From Aliarcobacter butzleri (GTDB lineage: Bacteria; Campylobacterota; Campylobacteria; Campylobacterales; Arcobacteraceae), in contig NZ_LT906455.1 of assembly GCF_900187115.1 (NCBI RefSeq), positions 1,116,001 to 1,180,000 of the forward strand: a stretch of DNA of 64,000 nucleotides, read 5' to 3'. Positions 8,915-18,019 of this stretch are shown one piece after another. Each line of letters starts with the position of its first letter. Position 1 is the first letter of the stretch. The notes under the pieces were generated by a model. It was given only the letters and a program-made list of their open reading frames with translations, was not told where the DNA came from and made no database searches. Both the position numbers and the translations under genes were made by a program.

Positions 8915-9514
8915 ATGAAAATTTTTATAATTATTATTTTTTTACTGTTTAGTACTCTAAGTGCTGATTTTGCTAGTGAATCTCTTATTGATAAGGTAGA
9001 AAAGAAGTATAATAAATTTGCAAAAAATAGATTTGTAGCATTAAATAAATTGTTAGAAAAAATTAAAAATGAAGATGTACAGACAAAACTTGAAAAAGTA
9101 AATGATTTTTTCAATAATGTCAAATACAATTCTGATCAAAAAATTTATGGAGTTAGTGATTATTGGGCAACTCCAATTGAATTTCTAGCAAGAGATGAAG
9201 GAGATTGTGAAGATTATGTAATAGCTAAATATTTTGCTTTAGAATATTTAGGAGTTCCAACTTCAAAAATGTTTTTAAGTTATGTTAAAGTGAAAAAATC
9301 AAACGAGGCACATATGGTTTTATCTTATTTTGAAACACCAACTTCTGAACCTATTATTTTGGATAGTTTAAAGAAAGTAATTTTACCAGCCTCAAAAAGA
9401 GATGATTTAACACCAGTTTTTAACTTTAATCCAAATATTTTAAAAGGCAATAAAACAGCAGCACATAAAAAATGGGATACTCTAATCCAAAATTACAAGG
9501 AGCAAAAGCTATGA
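8915..9514 (+). CDS. lapG: LapG-like transglutaminase-type cysteine protease
   Basis: Periplasmic protease that in Pseudomonas cleaves the N-terminus of the LapA adhesin and releases it from the surface. A signal peptide (about residues 1-17) is followed by a bacterial transglutaminase-like fold. The catalytic triad is visible: C98 in EGDCEDY, H133 in AHMVL and D150 in ILDSL, with spacing close to that of Pseudomonas LapG. Length (199 aa) fits. No ribosome binding site is seen and a TATAAT lies just upstream, so the mRNA may be leaderless. The gene overlaps the LapD-like gene by 4 bp, and the pair would give c-di-GMP-controlled adhesin release. A calcium requirement is known for the family but not visible here. 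Confidence 0.9.
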   Translation: MKIFIIIIFLLFSTLSADFASESLIDKVEKKYNKFAKNRFVALNKLLEKIKNEDVQTKLEKVNDFFNNVKYNSDQKIYGVSDYWATPIEFLARDEGDCEDYVIAKYFALEYLGVPTSKMFLSYVKVKKSNEAHMVLSYFETPTSEPIILDSLKKVILPASKRDDLTPVFNFNPNILKGNKTAAHKKWDTLIQNYKEQKL

Positions 9515-11385
9515 GTTTATTTAAACAAGTATCAATAGTATTGATTTTTATCTTTTTTATACTATTTACCCTTATTGTAGGTTTATCTTTTAATATAATG
9601 AAAGAATCTACAAAAAAATCGTTATATGAAAATGTACAAAATAGTGTAACAAGTCTTAGTTTATCTATCACAAATGCAGGTGAAGATGAAAGTACTATAA
9701 AAACTGTTATAAATGCAAGTTTTGATAATGGAAATTATGAAAAAATCATTTTCAAAAATATGCAAGAAGAAGTTGTTTATGAAGTTCAAAAAGAGTTAAA
9801 AATAGATGAAGATATTCCTCAATGGTTTATAAATTTTGTTGATATAGAAGAAATTTCTGCATTAGCAACTATTTCTAATGGTTGGAATGTTTTAGGTGTT
9901 TTAGAAATCTATGGTGATAGAGCTATTTTTTATGAACAAACTTATGCGATTTTTACAAAACTTATTGTCTCTTTGTTGATTAGTTTTGCTATATTACTTG
10001 TAGTTTTATTTTTCTTATTTACATTTATATTAAAACCATTAAAAGTTATAAATAAACAAGCTCTTGCTGTTATGAAAAATGAGTTTATTTTATCAGAGAA
10101 AATACCTTTTACAACTGAGTTCAAGTCTTTGACTTTAAGTATAAATAGTATGATAAACAAATTTGAGAATATGTTTGAAAATACAAACAATGTACTTAAA
10201 TTAAATAAAGAACTTCTATACGTAGATGAAATTACAAAACTAAATAATAGAAAATATTTTATTTTAAAAGCAAACGAGTATTTGGATAAAGATAATACAA
10301 ATAATAAAGGTTTTGTTGTAATAATATCTTTAAAAATTGATGTTATAAATAAAGTTCATGGTTATGCAAAAACAAATGAAATTTTAACTAATCTATCTTC
10401 TAACATAAAAAAAGAGTTTAGTGGTGATTTAAATAGTGTACTTGCAAGAATGAATGGTTCTGAATTTGTAGCATTAATTCCAAATATTTTAGAAGATAAT
10501 ATAAAAGATTCATTAGATAAGTTTATAAAAAAAGTTAAAAATATTGAAGAATTAAAAAATAATATAAATTTTGCTTTATGTAAATATGAAAATGAAGATA
10601 GCACAAGAACACTTCTTACAAAAATGGATTATGCTATTTCTCAAGCAAAAATTCATACAGAAAATGACTATTTTTATGTAAAAAATATAGAAAATTATAA
10701 AACAAAAGAAGAATGGATAAATATTTTAAATGTATCTTTAAAAGAAGAACATTTTAAATTAATGCATAGAGATATCTTAGATATTAATTCAAAAGAAAAT
10801 CTACTTAAAACTATTAGTTTTGGATTAGAATATGAAGGTGAAATAATAAAATATGGTGAATTTATAGCTCCAATCTTAGAACAAAATAGATTAGATGAAG
10901 TTTATTTACATATCATTGAAAAAGTTTTCAAATCTAAAGAAAACAACCTTGTATCTATTCAATTACCAACAATGTTTATTGAAAAATTAAGTAGTTATGC
11001 AAAACTAAAAGAGTTATTAACAAAATATAAAAATCAAAATGTTATTTTTGAAATAGAAGAAGAAGCATTTAATAAAAACTTAAATAGTACATTGATGTAT
11101 GTTGAATTATTTAAAGAAAATAATTTCAAATTTGCAATATTCAATTTTATTGCAAATAGTGATGATTACTCATATTTAAAAGAGTTAAAACCACTTTATA
11201 TTAAAGCTTCAAAATATTTCTTATTAGAATCAAGACAAAGTTTAAATATGTTGAAGATTTTAACTCAATCTTTAGATATAAAACTTGTAGCAACTTCAGT
11301 TGATGATGTTTCAGAAATTACTACTTTAGAAGAAATCGGTATAAATGCAGTTAGTGGTTCTGTTATGGCACAATTAAAGAAATAG
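9511..11385 (+). CDS. lapD: LapD-like c-di-GMP receptor with degenerate GGDEF and EAL domains
   Basis: Inner membrane receptor that would bind LapG when c-di-GMP is high and so keep the adhesin on the surface. I chose the ATG at 9511, preceded by AAGGAG and overlapping the lapG-like stop as ATGA, over an earlier in-frame ATG at 9472 that lies inside lapG. From there: transmembrane helix about 5-28, periplasmic LapD/MoxY-like domain about 30-148, second helix about 150-172, HAMP about 173-225, GGDEF-type domain about 240-385 with the signature changed to NGSEF, and an EAL-type domain about 395-620 with the EAL position reading GLE. Both catalytic signatures are lost, as in Pseudomonas LapD, so it should be a receptor and not an enzyme. 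Confidence 0.88.
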   Translation: MSLFKQVSIVLIFIFFILFTLIVGLSFNIMKESTKKSLYENVQNSVTSLSLSITNAGEDESTIKTVINASFDNGNYEKIIFKNMQEEVVYEVQKELKIDEDIPQWFINFVDIEEISALATISNGWNVLGVLEIYGDRAIFYEQTYAIFTKLIVSLLISFAILLVVLFFLFTFILKPLKVINKQALAVMKNEFILSEKIPFTTEFKSLTLSINSMINKFENMFENTNNVLKLNKELLYVDEITKLNNRKYFILKANEYLDKDNTNNKGFVVIISLKIDVINKVHGYAKTNEILTNLSSNIKKEFSGDLNSVLARMNGSEFVALIPNILEDNIKDSLDKFIKKVKNIEELKNNINFALCKYENEDSTRTLLTKMDYAISQAKIHTENDYFYVKNIENYKTKEEWINILNVSLKEEHFKLMHRDILDINSKENLLKTISFGLEYEGEIIKYGEFIAPILEQNRLDEVYLHIIEKVFKSKENNLVSIQLPTMFIEKLSSYAKLKELLTKYKNQNVIFEIEEEAFNKNLNSTLMYVELFKENNFKFAIFNFIANSDDYSYLKELKPLYIKASKYFLLESRQSLNMLKILTQSLDIKLVATSVDDVSEITTLEEIGINAVSGSVMAQLKK

Positions 11386-11387
11386 AC

Positions 11388-11413
11388 AAAAAAGGCTTTT
11401 TTTAGCTTTTTTT
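11388..11413 (+). terminator. intrinsic terminator after the lapD-like gene
   Basis: A 10-bp stem (11388-11397 with 11404-11413, one G-U pair, six-T loop) begins 2 bp after the stop codon and its right arm ends in a T7 run, a standard Rho-independent layout. Confidence 0.75.
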
Positions 11414-11458
11414 GGCTATGATATTTGTCTTATTAAATAAATTATTTGGACAAATAAA

Positions 11459-12493
11459 ATGACTGTTAGCATAAATCTACCTTACGAAAAATCTTATAAT
11501 ATTTTTATAGAAGAGCTAAAAGAACTATCTTTTGATAGAAAGGTTGTGATTGTTACAAATCCAACAGTTAGTTCTTTTCATTTAGAGTATTTAAAAACAA
11601 AAATAAAAGCAAAAGAATTAAGTGTTTGTACTATTCCTGATGGTGAACAATATAAAAATATGGAAACTATTGAATCTATTTTAACTCACTGTTTTGAAAA
11701 TAGACTTGATAGAAAATCATTACTTATTGCTTTTGGTGGTGGTGTTATTGGAGATATGACTGGATTTGCTTCTTCAATTTACCAAAGAGGAATTGATTTT
11801 GTTCAAATTCCAACAACGCTACTTTCTCAAGTTGATGCAAGTGTTGGTGGAAAAACAGGAATAAACAATAAATTTGGAAAAAATCTAGTTGGAACTTTCC
11901 ATCAACCAATTGCAGTTTATATAGACCCAAGTATGTTAAAAACTTTACCAAAAAGAGAGTTTGGAGCTGGAGCTGCTGAAATAGTTAAAATGGCAGTAAC
12001 TTTTAATAAAGATTTTTTTGAATGGCTTGAAGCTAATGATTTAAGAGATGATAAAAATATTCAAATAGCTATAAAAAAATCTGTTGAAACTAAAGCAGAT
12101 GTTGTATCAAAAGATGAAAAAGAGCTAGGGATTCGAGCTGCACTTAATTATGGACATACTTTTGGACATGTAATTGAAAATGAGACAAACTATAATACAT
12201 ATTTACATGGAGAAGCAGTTGGAATTGGAATGTGTATGGCAAATGCACTTGCTATGAAACTTGGATTTATGAGTAAAGATGAAGAATTAAGAGTTAAAAA
12301 ATTACTTGAAACTTATGATATTCCAACAACTTATAAAATAAAAAATGTAGAAGATTTTTATGAACATTTTTTCTTAGATAAAAAGTCATTGGATAATAAA
12401 ATCAAGTTTATTTTACCAGTTGGTATTGGTGATTGTAAAATCACTAATGAAGTTACAAAAAATGATGTTATTGAAGTTTTAAAAGGTTTTTAA
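11459..12493 (+). CDS. aroB: 3-dehydroquinate synthase
   Basis: Second enzyme of the shikimate pathway, converting DAHP to 3-dehydroquinate with NAD and a divalent metal. Clear family motifs: the NAD-binding glycine-rich segment AFGGGVIGDMTGFAAS-like (here GGGVIGDMTGFASS), IPTTLLSQVDASVGGKTGIN, and the metal ligands in NYGHTFGHVIE and LHGEAVGIGM. At 344 aa it has normal length. It heads a four-gene run (aroB, MscS-type channel, mtaB, FtsH-like ATPase) with almost no spacing; the same order is, as far as I recall, conserved in Campylobacter and Helicobacter. Confidence 0.97.
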   Translation: MTVSINLPYEKSYNIFIEELKELSFDRKVVIVTNPTVSSFHLEYLKTKIKAKELSVCTIPDGEQYKNMETIESILTHCFENRLDRKSLLIAFGGGVIGDMTGFASSIYQRGIDFVQIPTTLLSQVDASVGGKTGINNKFGKNLVGTFHQPIAVYIDPSMLKTLPKREFGAGAAEIVKMAVTFNKDFFEWLEANDLRDDKNIQIAIKKSVETKADVVSKDEKELGIRAALNYGHTFGHVIENETNYNTYLHGEAVGIGMCMANALAMKLGFMSKDEELRVKKLLETYDIPTTYKIKNVEDFYEHFFLDKKSLDNKIKFILPVGIGDCKITNEVTKNDVIEVLKGF

Positions 12494-12494
12494 A

Positions 12495-14234
12495 TTGATT
12501 AAAAAATTAGGAATTTTATTAGTAGTTGTACTTTTTTCTTTCTCTTTGGCAGCTGAAAATGATAATGTTTTAGATGCGCAAGATAAAGCAGAAGTTAAAA
12601 AAATCAAACAACAAATTAAACAAGAAAAAGATATTGCTCTTAAAAAAGAGAAAGAAGAGCAAAAACAAGAGCAATTAAATGCAAATCAAGTAGATATTGA
12701 GAATATGGTTGAAATAAATATATTACTTGAAAAAATTGCTAAGATTGAGTTATCACTAAAAGATAATATATTATTAAAAAGATATTCAAATTATTTGTCT
12801 TATGGAAAAATTGTAAATGAATTAGATAGTTTAAAAAATAGTTTAAAATCTAAAAATACTTTATCAGAAGAGCAAGAATATCAATTACATAATAAAATAA
12901 GAGTAAAAGAAAACGAATTAGAATTAATAGCTGAATATAAAGGTTCTCCAATTGGTGGACTTATAAACCCTCCAGAAATCGAAAAATATGAAAATATAAC
13001 AAATCCTTTTGGAATAATAAATGCTTTATCAAATATTAAAAAATTAGAAAACAATAAAAAACAATTTAAATCATTAGAAGCAGAAATACAAACTCTTGCT
13101 ACAATTTTAGAAGATGAATTAGTAACTTATTTAGAACTTTTTAATCTTGATCCAAAGTTAGAATATAAAGATAAAATCACTTTTTTAGATAAACAAAAAA
13201 AAGATTTTACGATAGTTTTAGATATTGTTGATACAACTGAAGAAGTTTATACAAGAAAAATTGAACAAATTATTTTAGAGATAAAAAATCAAGTTTCTCA
13301 ACAAGTTCAAAAAATGTTTACTATTTTAGTGATTATAATTATTTTATCGATTATTTCATTTTTGGTTAAATTGACACTTAGAAAATATTTTTCTCAAAAT
13401 GAAAATTTTTATATGATAAATAAAATAATTAATTTTAGTTTAGTATTTTTGATTGTGATGGTTGTTTTATTTTCTTATATTGATAATGTATCATATCTTG
13501 TAACAATTCTGGGATTCGCATCAGCTGGTATTGCTATTGCTTTAAAAGATTGGTTTATGTCAATTTTTGGTTGGATGGTTATCGTAACTTCTGGATTTAT
13601 TCAAGTTGGAGATAGAATAAGAGTAACTAAAGGTGGAGTTGAAACAGTTGGAGATGTTTTAGATATATCTTTATTTAAAATAACTATCAGAGAAGATGTT
13701 ACTATGATTAGTTATACTAAAAACAGAAGAGCTGGAAGAATATATTTTGTTCCAAATAACTACATCTTTTCAGAACTTATAGCAAATTATAGTCACTCAG
13801 AACTAAGAACAGTTTGGGATGGAATAGATATTACTATTACATTTGATTCAAACCATAAAAAAGCTCAAAAAATTGCTAGAGAGATTTTAAAACATTATTC
13901 AAAAGGTTATAGTGATATTACAAGAAAACAATTATCTAAAATGAGAAATAAATACCAATTACGTGCAACTGGAGTAGAACCAAGAGTATTTACTCTTGTT
14001 GAACCTCATGGTATTGTTATATCTTCTTGGTACTTGACAAACTCTTATGCTGCATTAGTTTTAAGAAGTACAATAAGCCCAGAAATTCTTGATGCTTTTA
14101 TGAAAGAAGATGATATTCATATTGCTTATCCAACTCAACAAATTAATATAAATGATACCCAAAATGCTTATGGACCTTCAAGAGAAAGAAGAACTGTTCC
14201 ACAAGATTTGGAAGATATCATAACAAAAAGATAG
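12495..14234 (+). CDS. MscS-family mechanosensitive ion channel
   Basis: Inner membrane channel that would open on membrane tension to release osmolytes. It starts at a TTG one base after the aroB stop, with AAAAGG upstream in aroB, so it is translationally coupled. A signal peptide (about 1-19) is followed by a charged, coiled-coil-rich periplasmic region (about 25-270), transmembrane helices at about 275-295, 312-332 and the pore helix near 335-360 (GFASAGIAIALKDW), then the MscS beta domain (GDRIRV, VPNNYIFSE) and C-terminal domain. At 579 aa it is longer than E. coli MscS because of the N-terminal extension. Domain assignment is firm; gating behaviour is inferred. Confidence 0.92.
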   Translation: MIKKLGILLVVVLFSFSLAAENDNVLDAQDKAEVKKIKQQIKQEKDIALKKEKEEQKQEQLNANQVDIENMVEINILLEKIAKIELSLKDNILLKRYSNYLSYGKIVNELDSLKNSLKSKNTLSEEQEYQLHNKIRVKENELELIAEYKGSPIGGLINPPEIEKYENITNPFGIINALSNIKKLENNKKQFKSLEAEIQTLATILEDELVTYLELFNLDPKLEYKDKITFLDKQKKDFTIVLDIVDTTEEVYTRKIEQIILEIKNQVSQQVQKMFTILVIIIILSIISFLVKLTLRKYFSQNENFYMINKIINFSLVFLIVMVVLFSYIDNVSYLVTILGFASAGIAIALKDWFMSIFGWMVIVTSGFIQVGDRIRVTKGGVETVGDVLDISLFKITIREDVTMISYTKNRRAGRIYFVPNNYIFSELIANYSHSELRTVWDGIDITITFDSNHKKAQKIAREILKHYSKGYSDITRKQLSKMRNKYQLRATGVEPRVFTLVEPHGIVISSWYLTNSYAALVLRSTISPEILDAFMKEDDIHIAYPTQQININDTQNAYGPSRERRTVPQDLEDIITKR

Positions 14235-14237
14235 ATT

Positions 14238-15506
14238 ATGAATTTTTCAGAAAATAGACAAAAAGTATACTTCAAAACTTTTGGTTGTCGAACAAATGTT
14301 TTTGATACGCAAGTTATGATGAGCAATTTAAAAGATTTTGAAGTAACTTTAGATGAAAATGAAGCAAATATAGTTGTAATAAACTCATGTACAGTTACAA
14401 ATAGTGCAGATAGTACAGCAAGAACTTATATAAATTCATTAAAAAAGCTTCCACAAAATCCAAGAGTAATATTTACTGGATGTGGAGTTTGGACAAAAGG
14501 TGAAACACTTTTTAAAGAGAATAAAGTTGATTCATTATTTGGGCATTCACAAAAAGAGAATATCAATGATTTACTTTTAAATGAAGAGAGATTTTTTGAA
14601 GCAGGTGATTTAACTCATATCGATAAAACAATAGTTGAAGAGTTTGTAGGAAAAAGTAGAGCATTTATCAAAATTCAAGAAGGTTGTGACTTTAGATGTT
14701 CATATTGTATTATTCCTTATGTACGAGGAGATGCTAGAAGTTATAGTGAAGATAAAATCTTAGAGCAAGTTACAACTTTAGCATCAAACGGTTTTGGTGA
14801 GTTTATTTTAACAGGAACAAATGTTGGAAGTTATGGTAAAAAACAACATACTTCTTTGGCAAAACTTCTTAAAAAAATGTCACTTATAAAAGGTGTTAGA
14901 CGAATAAGAATGGGAAGTATTGAACCTATTCAAATTGATGATGAGTTTAAAGAGATAATAAATGAACCTTTTATGGCAAAACATCTTCATATCGCACTTC
15001 AACATACTTCTAAAGAGATGTTAAAGATTATGAATAGAAGAAATAAAGTTTTAAGTGATTTAGAACTTTTTGAGTTTTTAAGAGAAAATGGTTATGCTTT
15101 AGGAACAGATTTTATAGTTGGACATCCTGGTGAAACTGAAGCATTATGGAAAGAAGCTATGGAAAATCTGCATAGATTTCCTTTGACTCATGTTCACGCA
15201 TTTACTTATTCAAAAAGAGATGGAACACCAAGTGCTACAATGAAACCTCAAATAAAAGGTGATATAGCAAAAGTAAGATATAATGAACTTATTAACATAA
15301 TAGAACAAAAAAATTACAATTTTAGAAAAGAAAATAAAAAAACTTTAGAAGTTTTAGTAGAACAAGAAAAAAATGGAAAATATATAGGACTTGACCAATT
15401 CTTTAATCAAATTGAGATTGATTCAACAGCTGATTTAGTTGGTGATTGGGTTTATATAAATGATTATGAAGTAAAGGCTGATAAAAATGTCACAAGATTC
15501 AAATAA
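14238..15506 (+). CDS. mtaB: tRNA t6A37 methylthiotransferase
   Basis: Radical SAM enzyme that adds a methylthio group to N6-threonylcarbamoyladenosine at position 37 of ANN-decoding tRNAs. The N-terminal UPF0004 domain (KTFGCRTNVFDT, NSCTVTNSAD, FTGCGVW) carries three cluster-binding cysteines, the radical SAM core has CDFRCSYC near residue 152, and a TRAM-like region ends the protein. MtaB is preferred over MiaB because of the GCRTN and CTVT forms and the 422-aa length. It sits 3 bp after the MscS-type gene and overlaps the next gene by 20 bp. Confidence 0.9.
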   Translation: MNFSENRQKVYFKTFGCRTNVFDTQVMMSNLKDFEVTLDENEANIVVINSCTVTNSADSTARTYINSLKKLPQNPRVIFTGCGVWTKGETLFKENKVDSLFGHSQKENINDLLLNEERFFEAGDLTHIDKTIVEEFVGKSRAFIKIQEGCDFRCSYCIIPYVRGDARSYSEDKILEQVTTLASNGFGEFILTGTNVGSYGKKQHTSLAKLLKKMSLIKGVRRIRMGSIEPIQIDDEFKEIINEPFMAKHLHIALQHTSKEMLKIMNRRNKVLSDLELFEFLRENGYALGTDFIVGHPGETEALWKEAMENLHRFPLTHVHAFTYSKRDGTPSATMKPQIKGDIAKVRYNELINIIEQKNYNFRKENKKTLEVLVEQEKNGKYIGLDQFFNQIEIDSTADLVGDWVYINDYEVKADKNVTRFK

Positions 15507-16959
15507 TAAAAAAAATATAGATAAAAACTTAAAACTTATGATTATTTCAGCAGTTGTGCTGCTTGTATTATTTGGTTACACAATGTATAAAGGTAGTGTA
15601 AATATAAAAGGAAGTTCTTATTATATAGGGATTATTTTCCTTTTTGTGCTTCTATTTTTATCTTTTGTTATAAAAATAAAACAGGATAAAATAAGAGCAT
15701 ATTTTAATAAAAATAAAAAAAATAATGCTTTTGATGCTGAAGTTGAAAAAAGTAAAACAAAAGCTCTAAGCAGCGATGATTTAGATTCAAATATTCAAGC
15801 AGTTACTTCAAATGTTACATTTAAAGATGTTGCAGGGATACGTGAGATAAAAGAAGAACTTGAAGAGATAGTTGATTTTTTAAACAATCCAAATAAATAT
15901 TTAAAATATGGAGTAAAACTTCCAAAAGGTGTTCTTTTAGTAGGACCTCCAGGAGTTGGAAAAACATTGATTGCACGAGCAGTTGCTGGTGAAGCTGATG
16001 TTCCATTTTTTTATCAAAGTGGTGCTAGTTTTGTACATATTTATGTTGGAATGGGTGCAAAAAAAGTAAGAGAACTTTTTGCAAAAGCTAAACAAAGTGC
16101 ACCTTCGATTGTTTTTATTGATGAAATTGATGCTGTTGGAAAGATGCGAAGTGGAAAATCAAATGATGAAAGAGAAGCAACATTAAATGAACTTTTAACT
16201 CAAATGGATGGATTTGATGGTGAAAGTGGAGTTATAGTTATTGCAGCAACAAATAAAATAGAAGTTTTAGATGATGCACTTTTAAGAGCAGGGCGATTTG
16301 ATAGACGAGTTTATGTAGGTCTTCCAAATATTGAAGATAGAAAAAATATTTTAGAACTTTATTTAAAAGATATTAATCATAAAATTGATATTGAAAGATT
16401 AGTAAATGAAACAGCAGGATTTAGTTCAGCCGCTCTTGCTACTCTTATAAATGAAGCTTTATTAAATATGATTAAATCTTATAAAAAGAATTTAGACTAT
16501 AAAGATATTGAAGTAGCTAAAAATAAATTAGAGTTTGGAAAAAAGCAGATAAAAATTCTTGATGACGAACAAAAAGATATTTTAGCAATATATCAAGCAA
16601 GTAAAGCATATATTTCAAAAACAAAAGTAGCACTTTTAGATGAAAGTGTTTCAAAGTTAAACTCTACTTATCCATCTTATACTGAATTAGTAGAAAATAT
16701 AAAAAGAGATTTAGCAGGATTTATAGGACTTGAAGTTATAAAAAAAGAAAAATTTGCTGTAAATAGTGAAGATTTACAAAGATCATATAATTTAGCAAGT
16801 GATATTGTAACTAAATACAAAATGGCAACAAATATTGATAGTTTATTAGAAGATATAAAAGAGAATTTAAGAACAGAATTATCTCAAAATGTTGATGAAA
16901 TAAATAGATTAAAAGAGATTATGCTTAAAAATGAGGTAATTACTCTTGAAGATTTGTAA
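15487..16959 (+). CDS. membrane-bound FtsH-like AAA ATPase lacking the protease zinc motif (Mba-like)
   Basis: AAA+ ATPase of the FtsH family. Two N-terminal transmembrane helices (about 13-31 and 39-60) are followed by an AAA module (about 105-345) with Walker A GPPGVGKT, Walker [10 protein letters not shown], the pore-loop-like [10 protein letters not shown] and the second region of homology ending RAGRFDR. In FtsH an HExxH zinc motif follows the lid domain; here the corresponding segment reads [10 protein letters not shown], so the peptidase site is gone although the C-terminal helical region remains. At 490 aa it is shorter than FtsH. Campylobacter jejuni has a similar gene called mba in the same neighbourhood (from memory). 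Likely a membrane unfoldase or chaperone; the substrate is unknown. Confidence 0.88.
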   Translation: MSQDSNNKKNIDKNLKLMIISAVVLLVLFGYTMYKGSVNIKGSSYYIGIIFLFVLLFLSFVIKIKQDKIRAYFNKNKKNNAFDAEVEKSKTKALSSDDLDSNIQAVTSNVTFKDVAGIREIKEELEEIVDFLNNPNKYLKYGVKLPKGVLLVGPPGVGKTLIARAVAGEADVPFFYQSGASFVHIYVGMGAKKVRELFAKAKQSAPSIVFIDEIDAVGKMRSGKSNDEREATLNELLTQMDGFDGESGVIVIAATNKIEVLDDALLRAGRFDRRVYVGLPNIEDRKNILELYLKDINHKIDIERLVNETAGFSSAALATLINEALLNMIKSYKKNLDYKDIEVAKNKLEFGKKQIKILDDEQKDILAIYQASKAYISKTKVALLDESVSKLNSTYPSYTELVENIKRDLAGFIGLEVIKKEKFAVNSEDLQRSYNLASDIVTKYKMATNIDSLLEDIKENLRTELSQNVDEINRLKEIMLKNEVITLEDL

Positions 16960-17464
16960 AAACTTTTTTAGTGGTTTTTGTTTTGAAGATGAATGCGAAC
17001 TTTTTGATGATTATTTGATTCAAAATGATTTTACAGTTGCTGGGTTTTCTTATGGAGCGATAAAAGCCTTTGAGTATGTTTTAAACTCTTCTTTTAGAGT
17101 TGATAAACTTCAACTTTTTTCTCCTGCTTTTTTTCAAAATTTTGATGAAAAATTCAAAAGAACTCAACTTATGTATTTTAAAAAAGATGAAGATTCTTAT
17201 ATAGAAAACTTTTTAAAAAATGTAATTTATCCTTCAAATAAAGATATTTCAAACTATTTTAAAAAAGGCTCAAAAGAAGAGTTAGAAGAACTTTTAACTT
17301 ATGTATGGGAAGAAGAAAAACTTCAAAAAGTTTTAGAAAAAGGTGTAAAGATAGAAGTTTATTTAGGAGCAGAAGATAAAATAATCGATGCTTTAAAAGC
17401 AAAAGATTTTTTAAAAAGTTATGCAACTGTTTATTACTTCAAAGATAAAGGACATTTATTATGA
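16946..17464 (+). CDS. bioV: alpha/beta hydrolase, BioV-like pimeloyl-ACP methyl ester esterase
   Basis: Short alpha/beta hydrolase (172 aa). The nucleophile elbow is GFSYGA (Ser near residue 36), the acid is probably the Asp in GAEDKI and the base the terminal His in DKGHLL. Size and these motifs match BioV, the Helicobacter enzyme that frees pimeloyl-ACP from its methyl ester in biotin synthesis. It overlaps the ATPase gene by 14 bp and mogA by 4 bp, so it is in the operon. No other biotin gene is nearby, and a different small esterase remains possible. Confidence 0.65.
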   Translation: MKICKNFFSGFCFEDECELFDDYLIQNDFTVAGFSYGAIKAFEYVLNSSFRVDKLQLFSPAFFQNFDEKFKRTQLMYFKKDEDSYIENFLKNVIYPSNKDISNYFKKGSKEELEELLTYVWEEEKLQKVLEKGVKIEVYLGAEDKIIDALKAKDFLKSYATVYYFKDKGHLL

Positions 17465-17997
17465 GTGAAAAAATAGCAAAAATTGGAATTGTAACAACAA
17501 GTGATAGAGCAAGTGCTGGAATATATGAAGATTTATCTGGACGTGCAATAATAGACACTTTAAATGATTATTTACTTTCATCTTGGGAACCAATTTATAG
17601 ATGTATTGAAGATGATAAAACTACAATTGAAAATACTTTAAAAGAGTTAGTTGATGATGAAAAATGTTGTTTAGTTGTAACAACAGGAGGAACTGGTCCT
17701 GCATTAAGAGATGTAACTCCAGAAGCTACTGAAGCCGTGTGTGATAGAATGATGCCAGGTTTTGGAGAATTAATGAGAAGTGTTAGTTTACAATACGTTC
17801 CAACAGCAATTTTATCTCGCCAAACAGCAGGGCTTAGAAAAAACTCTTTAATAGTAAATCTTCCTGGTAAACCAAAATCTATAAGAGAGTGTTTAGATGC
17901 AGTTTTCCCTGCGATTCCTTATTGTATAGATTTGATGGAAGGTCCTTATTTAGAAACAAAAGAAGAAGTTATAAAAGCTTTTAGACCAAAAAAATAA
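17461..17997 (+). CDS. mogA: molybdopterin adenylyltransferase
   Basis: Adenylates molybdopterin before molybdenum insertion in molybdenum cofactor synthesis. The MoaB/Mog fold is shown by GIVTTSDRAS near the N-terminus, the signature VTTGGTGPALRDVTPEA in the middle, and NLPGKPKSIRECL near the end. Length 178 aa fits Mog. AAAGGA precedes the ATG. The product would support the molybdopterin oxidoreductase encoded about 10 kb further on. Confidence 0.93.
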   Translation: MSEKIAKIGIVTTSDRASAGIYEDLSGRAIIDTLNDYLLSSWEPIYRCIEDDKTTIENTLKELVDDEKCCLVVTTGGTGPALRDVTPEATEAVCDRMMPGFGELMRSVSLQYVPTAILSRQTAGLRKNSLIVNLPGKPKSIRECLDAVFPAIPYCIDLMEGPYLETKEEVIKAFRPKK

Positions 17998-18019
17998 GAA
18001 GTTTAAACTTCTTATTTTT
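17990..18019. terminator. bidirectional terminator between mogA and ribB
   Basis: A perfect 30-bp palindrome (centre at 18004/18005) reaches into both convergent genes: it covers the mogA stop and the ribB stop. A-runs and T-runs at the two ends give a Rho-independent terminator shape on either strand. Confidence 0.85.

Noticed and set aside
9472-9510. Earlier in-frame ATG for the LapD-like gene
   Set aside because: It lies inside the lapG-like coding region with no ribosome site; the ATG at 9511 has AAGGAG and the usual ATGA overlap and starts right before the first membrane helix.
9511-11385. Active diguanylate cyclase or phosphodiesterase
   Set aside because: Both catalytic signatures are altered (NGSEF for GGDEF, GLE for EAL) and the neighbour is a LapG-like protease, so a receptor is more likely.
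11423-11455. Inverted repeat ATTTGTC / GACAAAT upstream of aroB
   Set aside because: Only 7 bp with a 19-base AT-rich loop; expected by chance in such AT-rich DNA.
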